From positions 744,001 through 808,000 of the forward strand of contig NZ_CP066129.1 in assembly GCF_019242955.1 (NCBI RefSeq): a stretch of 64,000 nucleotides of DNA, in the 5' to 3' direction. The notes beneath the pieces are model-generated. The model did not search any database and was not told the DNA's origin. It saw only the letters and a program-made list of their open reading frames with translations. The stretch's first letter is position 1; each line of letters begins with the position of its first letter. Source of the DNA: Morganella morganii. GTDB taxonomy: Bacteria > Pseudomonadota > Gammaproteobacteria > Enterobacterales > Enterobacteriaceae. Shown here piece after piece: positions 56,288-64,000 of the stretch. A program made the translations under genes and the position numbers.

Positions 56288-56800
56288 ATGAAATGCAGAA
56301 TACCGGGAATCGTATTTGTGATGTTGCTGCCGCTGACCGCCTTTGCCGGTACGGATGTGCAGGCAGAAAAAGCCCGCGGCTGGGTGCGGGCACATGCGGA
56401 AAACCCTGACGATGCAGATAATTGTTTCAGGCCGGAAAATCCGTATCAGCTCTGTCTGTATCAGGATAAGAAGAGCTACGGCTTTCATTTTAAGGATGTC
56501 TCGCTTCAGGAGCCTTATGAGCCGTATTTTTTCGATAACGGGCCGGATTATGCGTCAGAAGGGCGATACAGGATAAAGATTGGCGATAAAATCGGCTTCG
56601 CGGACAGCGTAACCGGGAAACTGGTGATTCCGGCGATTTATGACTGTGCGCATCCTTATAAGAATGGTGTGGCTGAGGTCGGTGTGCGCTGTGTGACAAA
56701 AGGGGACGGCGAACACTCCTGGTGGACCGGCGGCCGCTGGTTCCGTATCGATACCAATGGCCTGATCACCGGATTTGACCGGACGCCTCTCCCGTTATGA
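56288..56800 (+). CDS. Secreted WG-repeat-like protein
   Basis: A 170-residue protein with a Sec signal (IVFVMLLPLTAFAG) and a mature domain resembling WG/KWG repeats: YRIKIGDKIGFADSVTGKLV, IPAIYDCAHPYKNGVAEVGV, and WFRIDTNGLITGF. Paired cysteines (DNCFRPENPYQLC, YDCAH, VRCVT) suggest disulphides in the periplasm. Related small WG proteins are common in enterics and of unknown function. GAGGA precedes the ATG. It is tail-to-tail with the next gene, overlapping by six bases. Confidence 0.7.
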   Translation: MKCRIPGIVFVMLLPLTAFAGTDVQAEKARGWVRAHAENPDDADNCFRPENPYQLCLYQDKKSYGFHFKDVSLQEPYEPYFFDNGPDYASEGRYRIKIGDKIGFADSVTGKLVIPAIYDCAHPYKNGVAEVGVRCVTKGDGEHSWWTGGRWFRIDTNGLITGFDRTPLPL

Positions 56801-57343
56801 CGGACTGCCGTAACGGCGGCGCGCGAGAATACGCAGCCGCCGGCTGTGCAGAATATAGGTCACCAGCAGAATAAAGGCGATCACACTCCAGACAATGATT
56901 TCACCGTAACGCGCACCGAAGTCTGCAATCTGCGCTTTTCCCGGATTATCTTTCTGATAATAAACACCAATCGGGCCATTTTCGCACTGCGTCTGACATA
57001 ACAGATGATCCGGTGAGGTAAATGTCACGATTTTATTATCCGCCGTCACGAATTTCACCACCGGCCAGCCAACCAGCTGCTGCCCTGAACGGGTATCGCG
57101 CACTTCTGTTTTCAGGTAACCGGTTATCTGCCCGTCCGCATAGACATCGTTCTGTTGTGTCTGCCATGTCTGATAAATGATAAAGCCGGCCAGAAAAAGC
57201 ACACTGAACGTCAGCAGGCGGAGAACACGCTGAAACAACATATTACGTTGTGTCTGCTTATCGGCATAAGCACGGAGATTGCCGGAAGGTGTGCCGGATT
57301 TTTTAGTCATATCGGTTACGGTCTTCTGTCGGTTTCTGGTCAT
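56795..57343 (-). CDS. DUF3592 membrane protein
   Basis: A 182-residue inner membrane protein with two transmembrane helices (about 41-61 and 147-165) around a periplasmic or extracytoplasmic beta domain, GQITGYLKTEVRDTRSG to YQKDNPGKAQI, which matches DUF3592: WPVVKFVTADNKIVTFTS and a two-cysteine CQTQCENG. Function unknown. The start is uncertain: neither the ATG at 57343 nor one at 57310 has a good ribosome site. Convergent with the WG-repeat gene. Confidence 0.7.
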   Translation of the reverse strand: MTRNRQKTVTDMTKKSGTPSGNLRAYADKQTQRNMLFQRVLRLLTFSVLFLAGFIIYQTWQTQQNDVYADGQITGYLKTEVRDTRSGQQLVGWPVVKFVTADNKIVTFTSPDHLLCQTQCENGPIGVYYQKDNPGKAQIADFGARYGEIIVWSVIAFILLVTYILHSRRLRILARRRYGSPS

Positions 57344-57486
57344 AAATTACGGAGAAAAACGGATAAAAGCACAGTTTCATAAAAAATTAACAAAAAGCAT
57401 GAAAAAATTTAAAAAACATAACGTTAACCCGATCACAAATTTTACCGCCCCGGGGGACGGATAAAACCGCCCGGCGGCAAAAAGTG

Positions 57487-57514
57487 ACCGCTTAATCGGC
57501 TATATAACCGCTTA
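57487..57514 (+). promoter_or_regulatory. BtsR-type direct repeat upstream of btsT
   Basis: ACCGCTTA occurs twice, at 57487-57494 and 57507-57514, with 12 bases between. This fits the LytTR regulator BtsR (YehT) site, remembered as ACC(G/A)CT(C/T)A repeated about one helical turn and a half apart, at the btsT promoter. It lies about 140 bases upstream of the ATG. The rest of the 57344-57654 gap holds no gene. Confidence 0.7.
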
Positions 57515-57654
57515 CGGGATAATCCCCGTTTCCCGCCTTGATTTTCCTATCATAAAACACACTTGCAGGAAGTTTCTATTTTATTCGGGCTGAAACACTT
57601 TTTCCGTACGGATACGGATCATTTTGATTATCACAGTCACATTTAAGGTGCGTT

Positions 57655-59805
57655 ATGAACTCTAATCGCTTATTTAAGCACATACCCTGGTTTATCCTGG
57701 GGATTATAGGTGCTTTCTGTCTCGGCGTTGTGGCTTTACGCCGCGGCGAGCATGTCAGTGCATTATGGATCATTGTTGCATCGATATCAGTCTATCTGGT
57801 GGCGTACCGCTACTACAGTCTGTATATCGCAACAAAGGTTATGAAACTGGACCCGACCCGGTCAACACCGGCGGTCATCAATAATGATGGTCTGAACTAT
57901 GTTCCGACTAACCGTAACGTTCTGTTCGGTCACCACTTTGCCGCGATCGCCGGTGCGGGTCCGTTAGTCGGGCCGGTACTTGCCGCGCAGATGGGGTATC
58001 TGCCGGGCACACTCTGGCTGCTGGCCGGTGTGGTACTGGCAGGGGCGGTACAGGACTTTATGGTGCTGTTTATCTCCTCACGCCGTAACGGTGCATCTCT
58101 GGGTGAGATTGTTAAAGAAGAAATGGGAACCGTGCCGGGCACTATCGCGCTCTTCGGCTGTTTCCTGATTATGATCATCATCCTCGCCGTGCTGGCCCTG
58201 ATTGTGGTGAAAGCACTGGCAGAAAGTCCGTGGGGTGTGTTCACCGTCGTATCGACCGTACCGATTGCCCTGTTTATGGGGATCTACATGCGCTATCTCC
58301 GGCCGGGACGGGTTGGTGAAGTGTCTGTCATCGGTATCGTGCTGCTGGTTGCCGCTATCTGGTTCGGTGGCGTGATTGCCGCAGACCCGTACTGGGGCCC
58401 TGCGCTGACCTTTAAAGATACCACGATCACGTATGCGCTGATCGGCTATGCGTTTGTTTCCGCACTGCTGCCGGTGTGGCTGATTCTGGCACCGCGTGAC
58501 TACCTGGCGACCTTCCTGAAAATCGGGGTTATCGTCGGTCTGGCAGTGGGGATCGTAATTCTTAACCCTGACCTGAAAATGCCGGCGATGACACAGTTCG
58601 TTGACGGAACCGGTCCGGTCTGGAAAGGTGCTCTGTTCCCGTTCCTGTTTATTACCATTGCCTGTGGTGCGGTTTCCGGCTTCCACGCCCTGATTGCATC
58701 CGGTACCACACCGAAACTGCTGGCCTGTGAAACTGATGCCCGCTATATCGGTTACGGTGCCATGCTGATGGAATCCTTTGTGGCGGTGATGGCGCTGGTT
58801 GCAGCATCCATTATCGAACCGGGTCTCTATTTCGCGATGAACACCCCGCCTGCCGCGTTGGGTATCACCATGCCGGATCTGCATAACCTCGGCACCGCTG
58901 ATGCACCGATGATCATGGCGCAGCTGAAAGATGTGACCGCGCAGGCTGCGGCAACAGTCAGTTCCTGGGGCTTTGTTATCTCGCCGGAAGAGATTTTACA
59001 GACCGCCAAAGATATCGGTGAGCCGTCTGTCCTCAACCGTGCGGGTGGTGCACCGACACTGGCGGTCGGTATCGCGCATGTGTTCCACAAAATCATTCCT
59101 GCGGCGGATATGGGCTTCTGGTATCACTTCGGTATCCTGTTTGAAGCACTGTTTATCCTGACTGCACTGGATGCGGGTACCCGTTCCGGCCGCTTTATGC
59201 TCCAGGATCTGCTGGGTAACTTCGTTCCGTTCCTGAAGAAAACCGACTCCTTCATTGCCGGTGTGATCGGTACTGCCGGTTGTGTGGGTCTGTGGGGTTA
59301 TCTGCTGTATCAGGGCGTGGTTGATCCGCTGGGCGGCGTTAAGAGCCTGTGGCCGCTGTTCGGTATCTCCAACCAGATGCTGGCCGCTGTTGCACTGGTT
59401 CTGTCCACCGTTGTCCTGATTAAGATGAAGCGCAGCAAATATATCTGGGTAACCACTATCCCTGCGGTATGGCTGCTGATTTGTACCACCTGGGCGCTGG
59501 GCCTGAAACTGTTCAGTGACAACCCGCAACTGGAAGGTTTCTTCTGGCTGGCAAGCGAGTACAAACGCCGCATCGCGGAAGGCGGGGCATTAACCCCTGA
59601 ACAGGTTGCCAATATGCAGCACATCGTGGTGAATAACTACACCAACGCAGGGCTGAGTATTATCTTCCTGGTCGTTGTGTACAGCATCATCTTCTACGGT
59701 ATCCGTACCGCGATGAAAGCAAGCAAAAATCCGGAACGTACTGACAGCGAAACACCGTATATTCCTGTTCCGGAAGAGGGAATTAAAGTCTCCTCCTCAC
59801 ACTGA
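57655..59805 (+). CDS. btsT: Pyruvate/proton symporter BtsT (CstA family)
   Basis: A 716-residue CstA-family transporter with about 17-18 helices; E. coli BtsT (YjiY) is also 716 while CstA is 701. Hallmarks: FGHHFAAIAGAGPLVGPVLA (about residues 90-110), AGAVQDFMVLFISSRRNG, LILAPRDYLATFLKIGVI, FALFALDAGTRSGRF-type segment as TALDAGTRSGRFMLQDL, and an N-terminus FKHIPWFILGIIGAFCLGVV typical of BtsT. It takes up pyruvate at low carbon supply. The BtsR-type repeat upstream supports the BtsT assignment. AAGGTG precedes the ATG. In E. coli yjiX lies between btsT and yjiA; it is absent here. Confidence 0.93.
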   Translation: MNSNRLFKHIPWFILGIIGAFCLGVVALRRGEHVSALWIIVASISVYLVAYRYYSLYIATKVMKLDPTRSTPAVINNDGLNYVPTNRNVLFGHHFAAIAGAGPLVGPVLAAQMGYLPGTLWLLAGVVLAGAVQDFMVLFISSRRNGASLGEIVKEEMGTVPGTIALFGCFLIMIIILAVLALIVVKALAESPWGVFTVVSTVPIALFMGIYMRYLRPGRVGEVSVIGIVLLVAAIWFGGVIAADPYWGPALTFKDTTITYALIGYAFVSALLPVWLILAPRDYLATFLKIGVIVGLAVGIVILNPDLKMPAMTQFVDGTGPVWKGALFPFLFITIACGAVSGFHALIASGTTPKLLACETDARYIGYGAMLMESFVAVMALVAASIIEPGLYFAMNTPPAALGITMPDLHNLGTADAPMIMAQLKDVTAQAAATVSSWGFVISPEEILQTAKDIGEPSVLNRAGGAPTLAVGIAHVFHKIIPAADMGFWYHFGILFEALFILTALDAGTRSGRFMLQDLLGNFVPFLKKTDSFIAGVIGTAGCVGLWGYLLYQGVVDPLGGVKSLWPLFGISNQMLAAVALVLSTVVLIKMKRSKYIWVTTIPAVWLLICTTWALGLKLFSDNPQLEGFFWLASEYKRRIAEGGALTPEQVANMQHIVVNNYTNAGLSIIFLVVVYSIIFYGIRTAMKASKNPERTDSETPYIPVPEEGIKVSSSH

Positions 59806-59833
59806 TAACAGCATGCAGTAACGCTGAAATCTC

Positions 59834-59877
59834 ATCCCCCGTATGATGTCAGTCACATTGTGCGGGGATATTTTTTT
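59834..59877 (+). terminator. Terminator between btsT and yjiA
   Basis: ATCCCCCG (59834-59841) pairs with CGGGGAT (59863-59869, one bulged C), with a structured loop and a run of seven T at 59871-59877. It would limit read-through from btsT to yjiA. Confidence 0.7.
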
Positions 59878-59944
59878 ATTATCCGTGTTATTTGTTACTC
59901 TGACAGCCTTTGTTCCGCTGTCTGTCTGTAAGAAGGACTCGATT

Positions 59945-60904
59945 ATGCAACCTATCTCCGTGACCATTCTGACCGGTTTTCTGGGAGCCGGAAAAACCAC
60001 ACTGCTGCGCCATATTCTCCACGAGGAGCACGGGCAGAAAATTGCCGTGATTGAAAATGAATTCGGTGAGGTGCCGATTGATGATGAAATTATCGGTGAT
60101 CGCGCCACGCAGATAAAAACCCTGAGTAACGGGTGTATCTGCTGCAGCCGCTCAAGTGAGCTGGAAGATGCATTACTCGACCTGTGCGAAAACCTGGACA
60201 GCGGCAAAATCGATTTTGACCGTCTGGTGATTGAATGTACCGGGATGGCCGATCCCGGGCCGATCACACAAACCTTTTTCTCCAATGAGAAACTGTGTGA
60301 GCGTTATGTGCTGGATGGCATTATCACGCTGGTGGATGCGGTGCATGCACAGCAGCAGCTGGATCAGTTTACTATCGCCCAGGCGCAGATCGGCTACGCG
60401 GATCGCATTCTGCTGACCAAAACAGACGTTGAGCCGGATAATGAGGCGCTGCTGGCCCGTTTGCAGCGGATTAACGCCAAAGCCCCGGTATATAAAGTGG
60501 TTAACGGTGAAATCGACATGAACCTGCTGTTTAATGTCGGCGGTTTTATGCTGGATGATAATGTGGAAATCAGCAAACCGCTGTTCCGCTTTGCGCCGAA
60601 ACAGCAAAATGATATTCAGTCACTGGTGATCACCATGGATAAACCGGTGGAGATCAGTGCGATTTCCCGCGCCATGGAAACCCTGTTACTCAGCTATGCC
60701 GATAATATGCTGCGTTACAAAGGGTTACTCTGGATTAAAGATGAGCCGCGCCGCTTATTGTTCCAGGGCGTCCAGCGCCTGTACAGTGCGGATTTTGACC
60801 GCGAATGGCGTGAGGATGATGTAAAACAGAGTGTGCTGATTTTTATCGGTATGCAGCTGCCGGAGCAGGAAATCCGCAATGCGTTTGCCACTCTGACAGC
60901 GTGA
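59945..60904 (+). CDS. yjiA: YjiA-type metal-binding GTPase (COG0523)
   Basis: A 319-residue G3E GTPase (E. coli YjiA, 318). Walker A is LTGFLGAGKTTLLRHIL (about residues 9-25), the metal site is NGCICCSRS (CxCC, about 64-72), Walker B-like ECTGMADPGPI, and the base motif LTKTD. COG0523 proteins bind zinc, cobalt or nickel and act as metal chaperones or regulators. The frame can be read from 59843, but that includes the btsT terminator; the ATG at 59945 is the family start. It follows btsT with a terminator between and no yjiX gene. Confidence 0.93.
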   Translation: MQPISVTILTGFLGAGKTTLLRHILHEEHGQKIAVIENEFGEVPIDDEIIGDRATQIKTLSNGCICCSRSSELEDALLDLCENLDSGKIDFDRLVIECTGMADPGPITQTFFSNEKLCERYVLDGIITLVDAVHAQQQLDQFTIAQAQIGYADRILLTKTDVEPDNEALLARLQRINAKAPVYKVVNGEIDMNLLFNVGGFMLDDNVEISKPLFRFAPKQQNDIQSLVITMDKPVEISAISRAMETLLLSYADNMLRYKGLLWIKDEPRRLLFQGVQRLYSADFDREWREDDVKQSVLIFIGMQLPEQEIRNAFATLTA

Positions 60905-60923
60905 TAACAGCGCTGAAAGCATG

Positions 60924-60947
60924 AAAAAACCGGCCGGTGCGGCCGGT
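60924..60947 (-). terminator. Terminator of cyuA
   Basis: ACCGGCC (60929-60935) and GGCCGGT (60941-60947) form a 7-base GC-rich stem. On the minus strand it is followed by six T residues (60924-60929), ending the cyuA transcript; yjiA converges from the other side. Confidence 0.8.
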
Positions 60948-60988
60948 AAAGGAAAGGGGGCTTCCTTAAAAAGCCAAACCCGGAAAAA

Positions 60989-62296
60989 TCAGGCTGATTT
61001 TACCTTGTTTGCCATGATTTCAATAATCTGCACATCGGTGTGCTGCATAGAGAGACTGGCCAGCGCACAGAGGTTAGCGATGGATTGATCCACGCCGTTG
61101 CAGACGATGCCGTCATTACCGCCGACACACTGCTGGTTCATCGCCATCAGCACGGCTTTATAGGCTGCGCTGACGCCGCTGGAGACTTTCATCGCGCAGC
61201 TGTTGGATGCACCGTCACAGATAATCCCGCTGATATCACCAATCATGCTGCTGATAGCCATCGCCACCGGCTCGTATTTCCCTTCAAATAACCATGCAAT
61301 ACCGGCCGCGGAACCCATGGAGGCCGTGGTGGCCGCACACAGCGCGGAAAGCGGCGGGAACTGGCTGTGAATATAAATCGCCATCAGGTGGGATAATGTC
61401 AGGGCCCGGATAAGCTGTTCCTCATCCGCCTGTAAATATTCCGCTACCACCACTACCGGCTGGGTTGCGGCGATCCCCTGGTTACCGGAACCGGAGTTAC
61501 TCATCGCAGGCAGTTGTGCGCCGCCCATACGGGCATCCGAGGCTGAAGAGGTACGGATCATAATGTCGGACAGCAGGTCTTTTGACAGCAGTCCGCGCTC
61601 ACGCTGTTTCTCCAGCGAGCGGCCGATTTGTAACCCGTACGGGTTAGACATCCCTTCGCGGGCCAGTGCGTCATTCAGATCAGCGGCCTGCCGCATAAAA
61701 TTGATCATCGAAACCGGTGCCTGAGTGGCGAAATCATAAATATCACGGGTGCAGACACCGGCAAACGGATTATCACTGCCGCCCTGATGCGTGATGGCAT
61801 CATCCCGGTAAATAATGGTGCCGTTGTGACTGATTTCTGTCACATGGGTATGATCACCGCAGATAGTGACTGTCGCCTGTTCGTCACCGCTGTATACCGT
61901 GGCTTCGGAGTACAGGACGTGGCTGCACGGTTCTTTGATTTCCACCGATACCGCACCGGAGGCGAGAAAGGCTTTTCCGGCCGCGATATCGTCTGCGGTC
62001 ACACCACACAACACATTCAGACCGGCATCCGGTTGTCCGCCGATAGCCCCGAGTGCTGCCGCGACCGGCAAGCCGGTCATCCCTGTTCCCGGAACGGTGA
62101 CACCAAGACCATTTTTCATCAGGTTCGGAGATACAAAGCAGCGGATCTGTTCCGGTGCACCGCGCAGGCATGCGGCTGCTTTTGCGGCAGCCAGCGCCAG
62201 TGAAATCGGTTCGGTGCAGCCTGTCGCCGGTTTGACTGACTGACGCAATACTGCGACAAAATTATTCCATTGATCAGGGGTGTGATGTGTTGCCAT
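60989..62296 (-). CDS. cyuA: L-cysteine desulfidase CyuA (YhaM, serine dehydratase-alpha family)
   Basis: A 435-residue iron-sulfur enzyme that breaks cysteine to pyruvate, ammonia and sulfide, the main anaerobic cysteine-catabolic activity in enterics. Conserved stretches: [18 protein letters not shown] at the start, [56 protein letters not shown] and [20 protein letters not shown], with the cluster cysteines among them. It closely follows E. coli YhaM (436). The E. coli neighbour cyuP (yhaO, transporter) is not adjacent. AAGG lies before the ATG. Confidence 0.93.
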   Translation of the reverse strand: MATHHTPDQWNNFVAVLRQSVKPATGCTEPISLALAAAKAAACLRGAPEQIRCFVSPNLMKNGLGVTVPGTGMTGLPVAAALGAIGGQPDAGLNVLCGVTADDIAAGKAFLASGAVSVEIKEPCSHVLYSEATVYSGDEQATVTICGDHTHVTEISHNGTIIYRDDAITHQGGSDNPFAGVCTRDIYDFATQAPVSMINFMRQAADLNDALAREGMSNPYGLQIGRSLEKQRERGLLSKDLLSDIMIRTSSASDARMGGAQLPAMSNSGSGNQGIAATQPVVVVAEYLQADEEQLIRALTLSHLMAIYIHSQFPPLSALCAATTASMGSAAGIAWLFEGKYEPVAMAISSMIGDISGIICDGASNSCAMKVSSGVSAAYKAVLMAMNQQCVGGNDGIVCNGVDQSIANLCALASLSMQHTDVQIIEIMANKVKSA

Positions 62297-62526
62297 TTTT
62301 CAGCCTTAAATACGCGAATCCGTTATGTGGCTCAGTGTACCGAAAGGGCAGCAGAAAAATCCTTTCACAATTCAGGGGTATTTTCAGAATCCGGAGAAAA
62401 ACTTTCTCCGGGGAATAAAAAATAGGGCGGATAAGGGGGAATGAAGCAAGAAATTGTCCGGAGGTGAAAAGAGATAAAAATACTTATCTAACTATTTGAT
62501 TTAAATATATTATTGAATGTGATTTG

Positions 62527-62546
62527 TATGCATTATGTTATGCATA
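62527..62546. promoter_or_regulatory. Inverted repeat between cyuA and the MATE gene
   Basis: TATGCAT (62527-62533) and ATGCATA (62540-62546) are perfect inverted repeats separated by six bases, about 230 bases upstream of cyuA in a 423-base AT-rich gap (62297-62719) with no gene. It could be an operator for cyuA. Confidence 0.35.
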
Positions 62547-62719
62547 AATAAAAAAGTGTGATGTGAACCCGTGATATCAGTCACGAAAAACTGCGTATCC
62601 GGCTATTTATCAGCATATAATCCCGTATTTATTCTTTAATCTGATGTATTTTGGTGTAACAAGCTGGTGATTGAGGTGGTTCCCGCTGCACAATTGCAGC
62701 GGGGATTCTGACTGATTTA

Positions 62720-64000
62720 TCAGCCTTCAATATCCAGCCGTTTTGACTGCCATTTTTTCGAGCGCCAGCGCCATGTATTCACAAGCCCGCGCAGCCACTC
62801 ATCACACAGAAAACCAATCCAGATCCCGAGTATTCCCATCTCCAGTTTGATGCCGAGCACATAGCCGACCGGCAGCGCGACACACCACATAAAGAACAGG
62901 GCGGTACAGAGCGGGAAACGGGCGTCACCGGCGGCACGCAGGGCGTTTACCATCACAATATTCAGCGTGCGTCCCGGCTCTAAAAAGACCGACAGCAGGA
63001 ACAGCGGCAGCAGCAGTTTAATCACCGCCTGATCATCACTCAGCCCGTAAGCGAGGTGATCACGGAACAGCCAGAACAGAAAGACAATCGGAATGGTACT
63101 GAAGAAGCCGGTTTTCAGGCTTTTCATGCCGCGCTGATAGGCATCCTCAAAGCGTTTTGCCCCGACCAGATGCCCGACCAGGATTTCATTCCCGATGCTG
63201 ATGGTTATCCCGAACAGCATAATAAACAGTGATAACTGGAAGTAGATGGTCTGCGCTGCCAGCGCGGTTTCACCCATCAGCCCGATAAAGGCGATGGCAA
63301 CCATATAATGCAGCATCCAGACCAGGTTCTCCCCGGCAGACGGCAGACCGACATGCAGGATCTGCCTCAGCATATTTTTAGACCAGTGAAACAGCATGCG
63401 CGGCACGAATTTGATCCGCAGGCCGTAAAAGAGCAGACCGCACAACAGCGCCACGGCAATCAGGCGTCCGGCCACGGTGGACCAGGCAACACCGACCAGC
63501 CCGTACTGCGGCAGGCCGAACAGGCCGTACAGCACAATACAGTTACCGACAACAGTCACCACGTTGGCGACCAGCGTGACATACATTGCCGGTTTGGCTC
63601 TGCCGTACACCCGCAGACAGGCCGCCAGAATGATGGTCACCGCTTCCGGAATTAAACAAATCCCCAGAATATGCAGATAGTTAAAGGCATCTTCCATCAG
63701 ATGTTCCGGCGTATTCATCAATTCCAGAATTTTATAACCGAAAATAATGGTAAATCCGGCGGACAATAATCCGAGCAACAGGTTGAACGCGATGGAGATA
63801 TGGATTGCCTGACTGGCCTTATCCCGTCTTCCCGCCCCGATATACTGGGCGATGACCACGCTGCATCCGACACTGATAAAGTTAAAAATAGTGATAAACA
63901 GGTCAAATGCCTGGTTACCGACCGCCATCGCCGCCAGATATTTTGACGACACATGGCTGACCATCCAGGTATTAATCAGGAAGGTGGAAAAGTGTAATAA
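62720..64000 (-). CDS. MATE-family multidrug/metabolite exporter, 5' end outside the window
   Basis: At least 427 residues are present with about 11 transmembrane helices. The frame is still open at base 64000 (it reads LLHFSTFLINTWMVSHVSSK), and MATE proteins have helix 1 (NTxDTLMVSxxS) at this position, so the ATG at 63964 is internal and the gene begins outside the window. Motifs: AAMAVGNQAFDLFITIFNFI, IAQYIGAGRRDKASQAI and LPSAGENLVWML, and the second-half repeat NEILVGHLVGAKRFEDAY. MATE pumps export cationic drugs or metabolites with sodium or protons; the substrate is unknown. The C-terminal tail is basic (RWRSKKWQSKRLD). Confidence 0.88.
   Translation of the reverse strand, partial: LLHFSTFLINTWMVSHVSSKYLAAMAVGNQAFDLFITIFNFISVGCSVVIAQYIGAGRRDKASQAIHISIAFNLLLGLLSAGFTIIFGYKILELMNTPEHLMEDAFNYLHILGICLIPEAVTIILAACLRVYGRAKPAMYVTLVANVVTVVGNCIVLYGLFGLPQYGLVGVAWSTVAGRLIAVALLCGLLFYGLRIKFVPRMLFHWSKNMLRQILHVGLPSAGENLVWMLHYMVAIAFIGLMGETALAAQTIYFQLSLFIMLFGITISIGNEILVGHLVGAKRFEDAYQRGMKSLKTGFFSTIPIVFLFWLFRDHLAYGLSDDQAVIKLLLPLFLLSVFLEPGRTLNIVMVNALRAAGDARFPLCTALFFMWCVALPVGYVLGIKLEMGILGIWIGFLCDEWLRGLVNTWRWRSKKWQSKRLDIEG

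Overview
The window looks like a chromosomal stretch of an enteric gammaproteobacterium of the Proteus/Providencia/Morganella group, most likely Morganella morganii. This rests on moderate GC, E. coli-like orthologues throughout (guaD, ssnA, xdhD, ygeVWXY, purT, btsT, yjiA, kptA), enterobacterial regulatory sites (NadR, PurR, BtsR and Fur boxes), and a TetR/TetA class D pair without flanking insertion sequences. I saw no tRNA, rRNA, IS element, prophage or CRISPR array. Protein identities come from remembered family sequences and visible motifs, not searches.

Layout. 1-1.2 kb: end of a 2Fe-2S ferredoxin gene and a BtuF/FhuD-type binding protein. 1.2-4.1 kb: an NrtR-like Nudix regulator divergent from an SPFH protein and an NAD-kinase-like protein, with three related operators between them. 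4.1-4.4 kb: a double-glycine-leader bacteriocin-like peptide. 4.7-19.2 kb: first half of the selenium-dependent molybdenum hydroxylase and purine-degradation cluster (ygfK-ssnA-ygfM-xdhD-guaD-ghxQ, mocA, yqeC-yqeB). 19.2-32.5 kb: unrelated genes (mntH, an orphan HlyC-type acyltransferase with a lipoprotein, a LysE exporter with a LysR regulator, a YbdG-like channel, tetR-tetA(D), frmA-fghA, kptA, niaP, a MuiA-family protein). 32.6-46 kb: second half of the purine cluster (ygeW-ygeX-ygeY-hyuA-arcC, the sigma-54 activator gene ygeV, xdhA-xdhB-xdhC), interrupted by nfsB and an HxlR regulator. 46-54 kb: an AT-richer accessory block with a lipoprotein, a 1086-residue repeat coiled-coil protein, an atypical response regulator and a LacI-family regulator with orphan operators. 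54-64 kb: rarD, purT, two small envelope proteins, btsT-yjiA, cyuA and a truncated MATE gene.

How it works together. The two cluster halves encode import (GhxQ), deamination (GuaD) and hydroxylation (XdhABC, XdhD) of purines, a GltD-like reductase (YgfK), cofactor maturation (MocA, YqeB, YqeC), and ring-opening, carbamoyl-transfer, ammonia-lyase and carbamate-kinase steps (SsnA, HyuA, YgeW, YgeX, YgeY, ArcC), fitting anaerobic purine/urate breakdown with ATP recovery from carbamoyl phosphate. Sigma-54-type -24/-12 elements precede ygfK, ygeW and xdhA, so YgeV probably controls the split cluster as one regulon. NAD metabolism is a second theme: an NrtR-type module at the left and an exact NadR box in front of niaP. 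The best candidates for undescribed biology are the NrtR/SPFH/NAD-kinase-like module, the bacteriocin-like peptide, the repeat coiled-coil/lipoprotein operon and the orphan acyltransferase.
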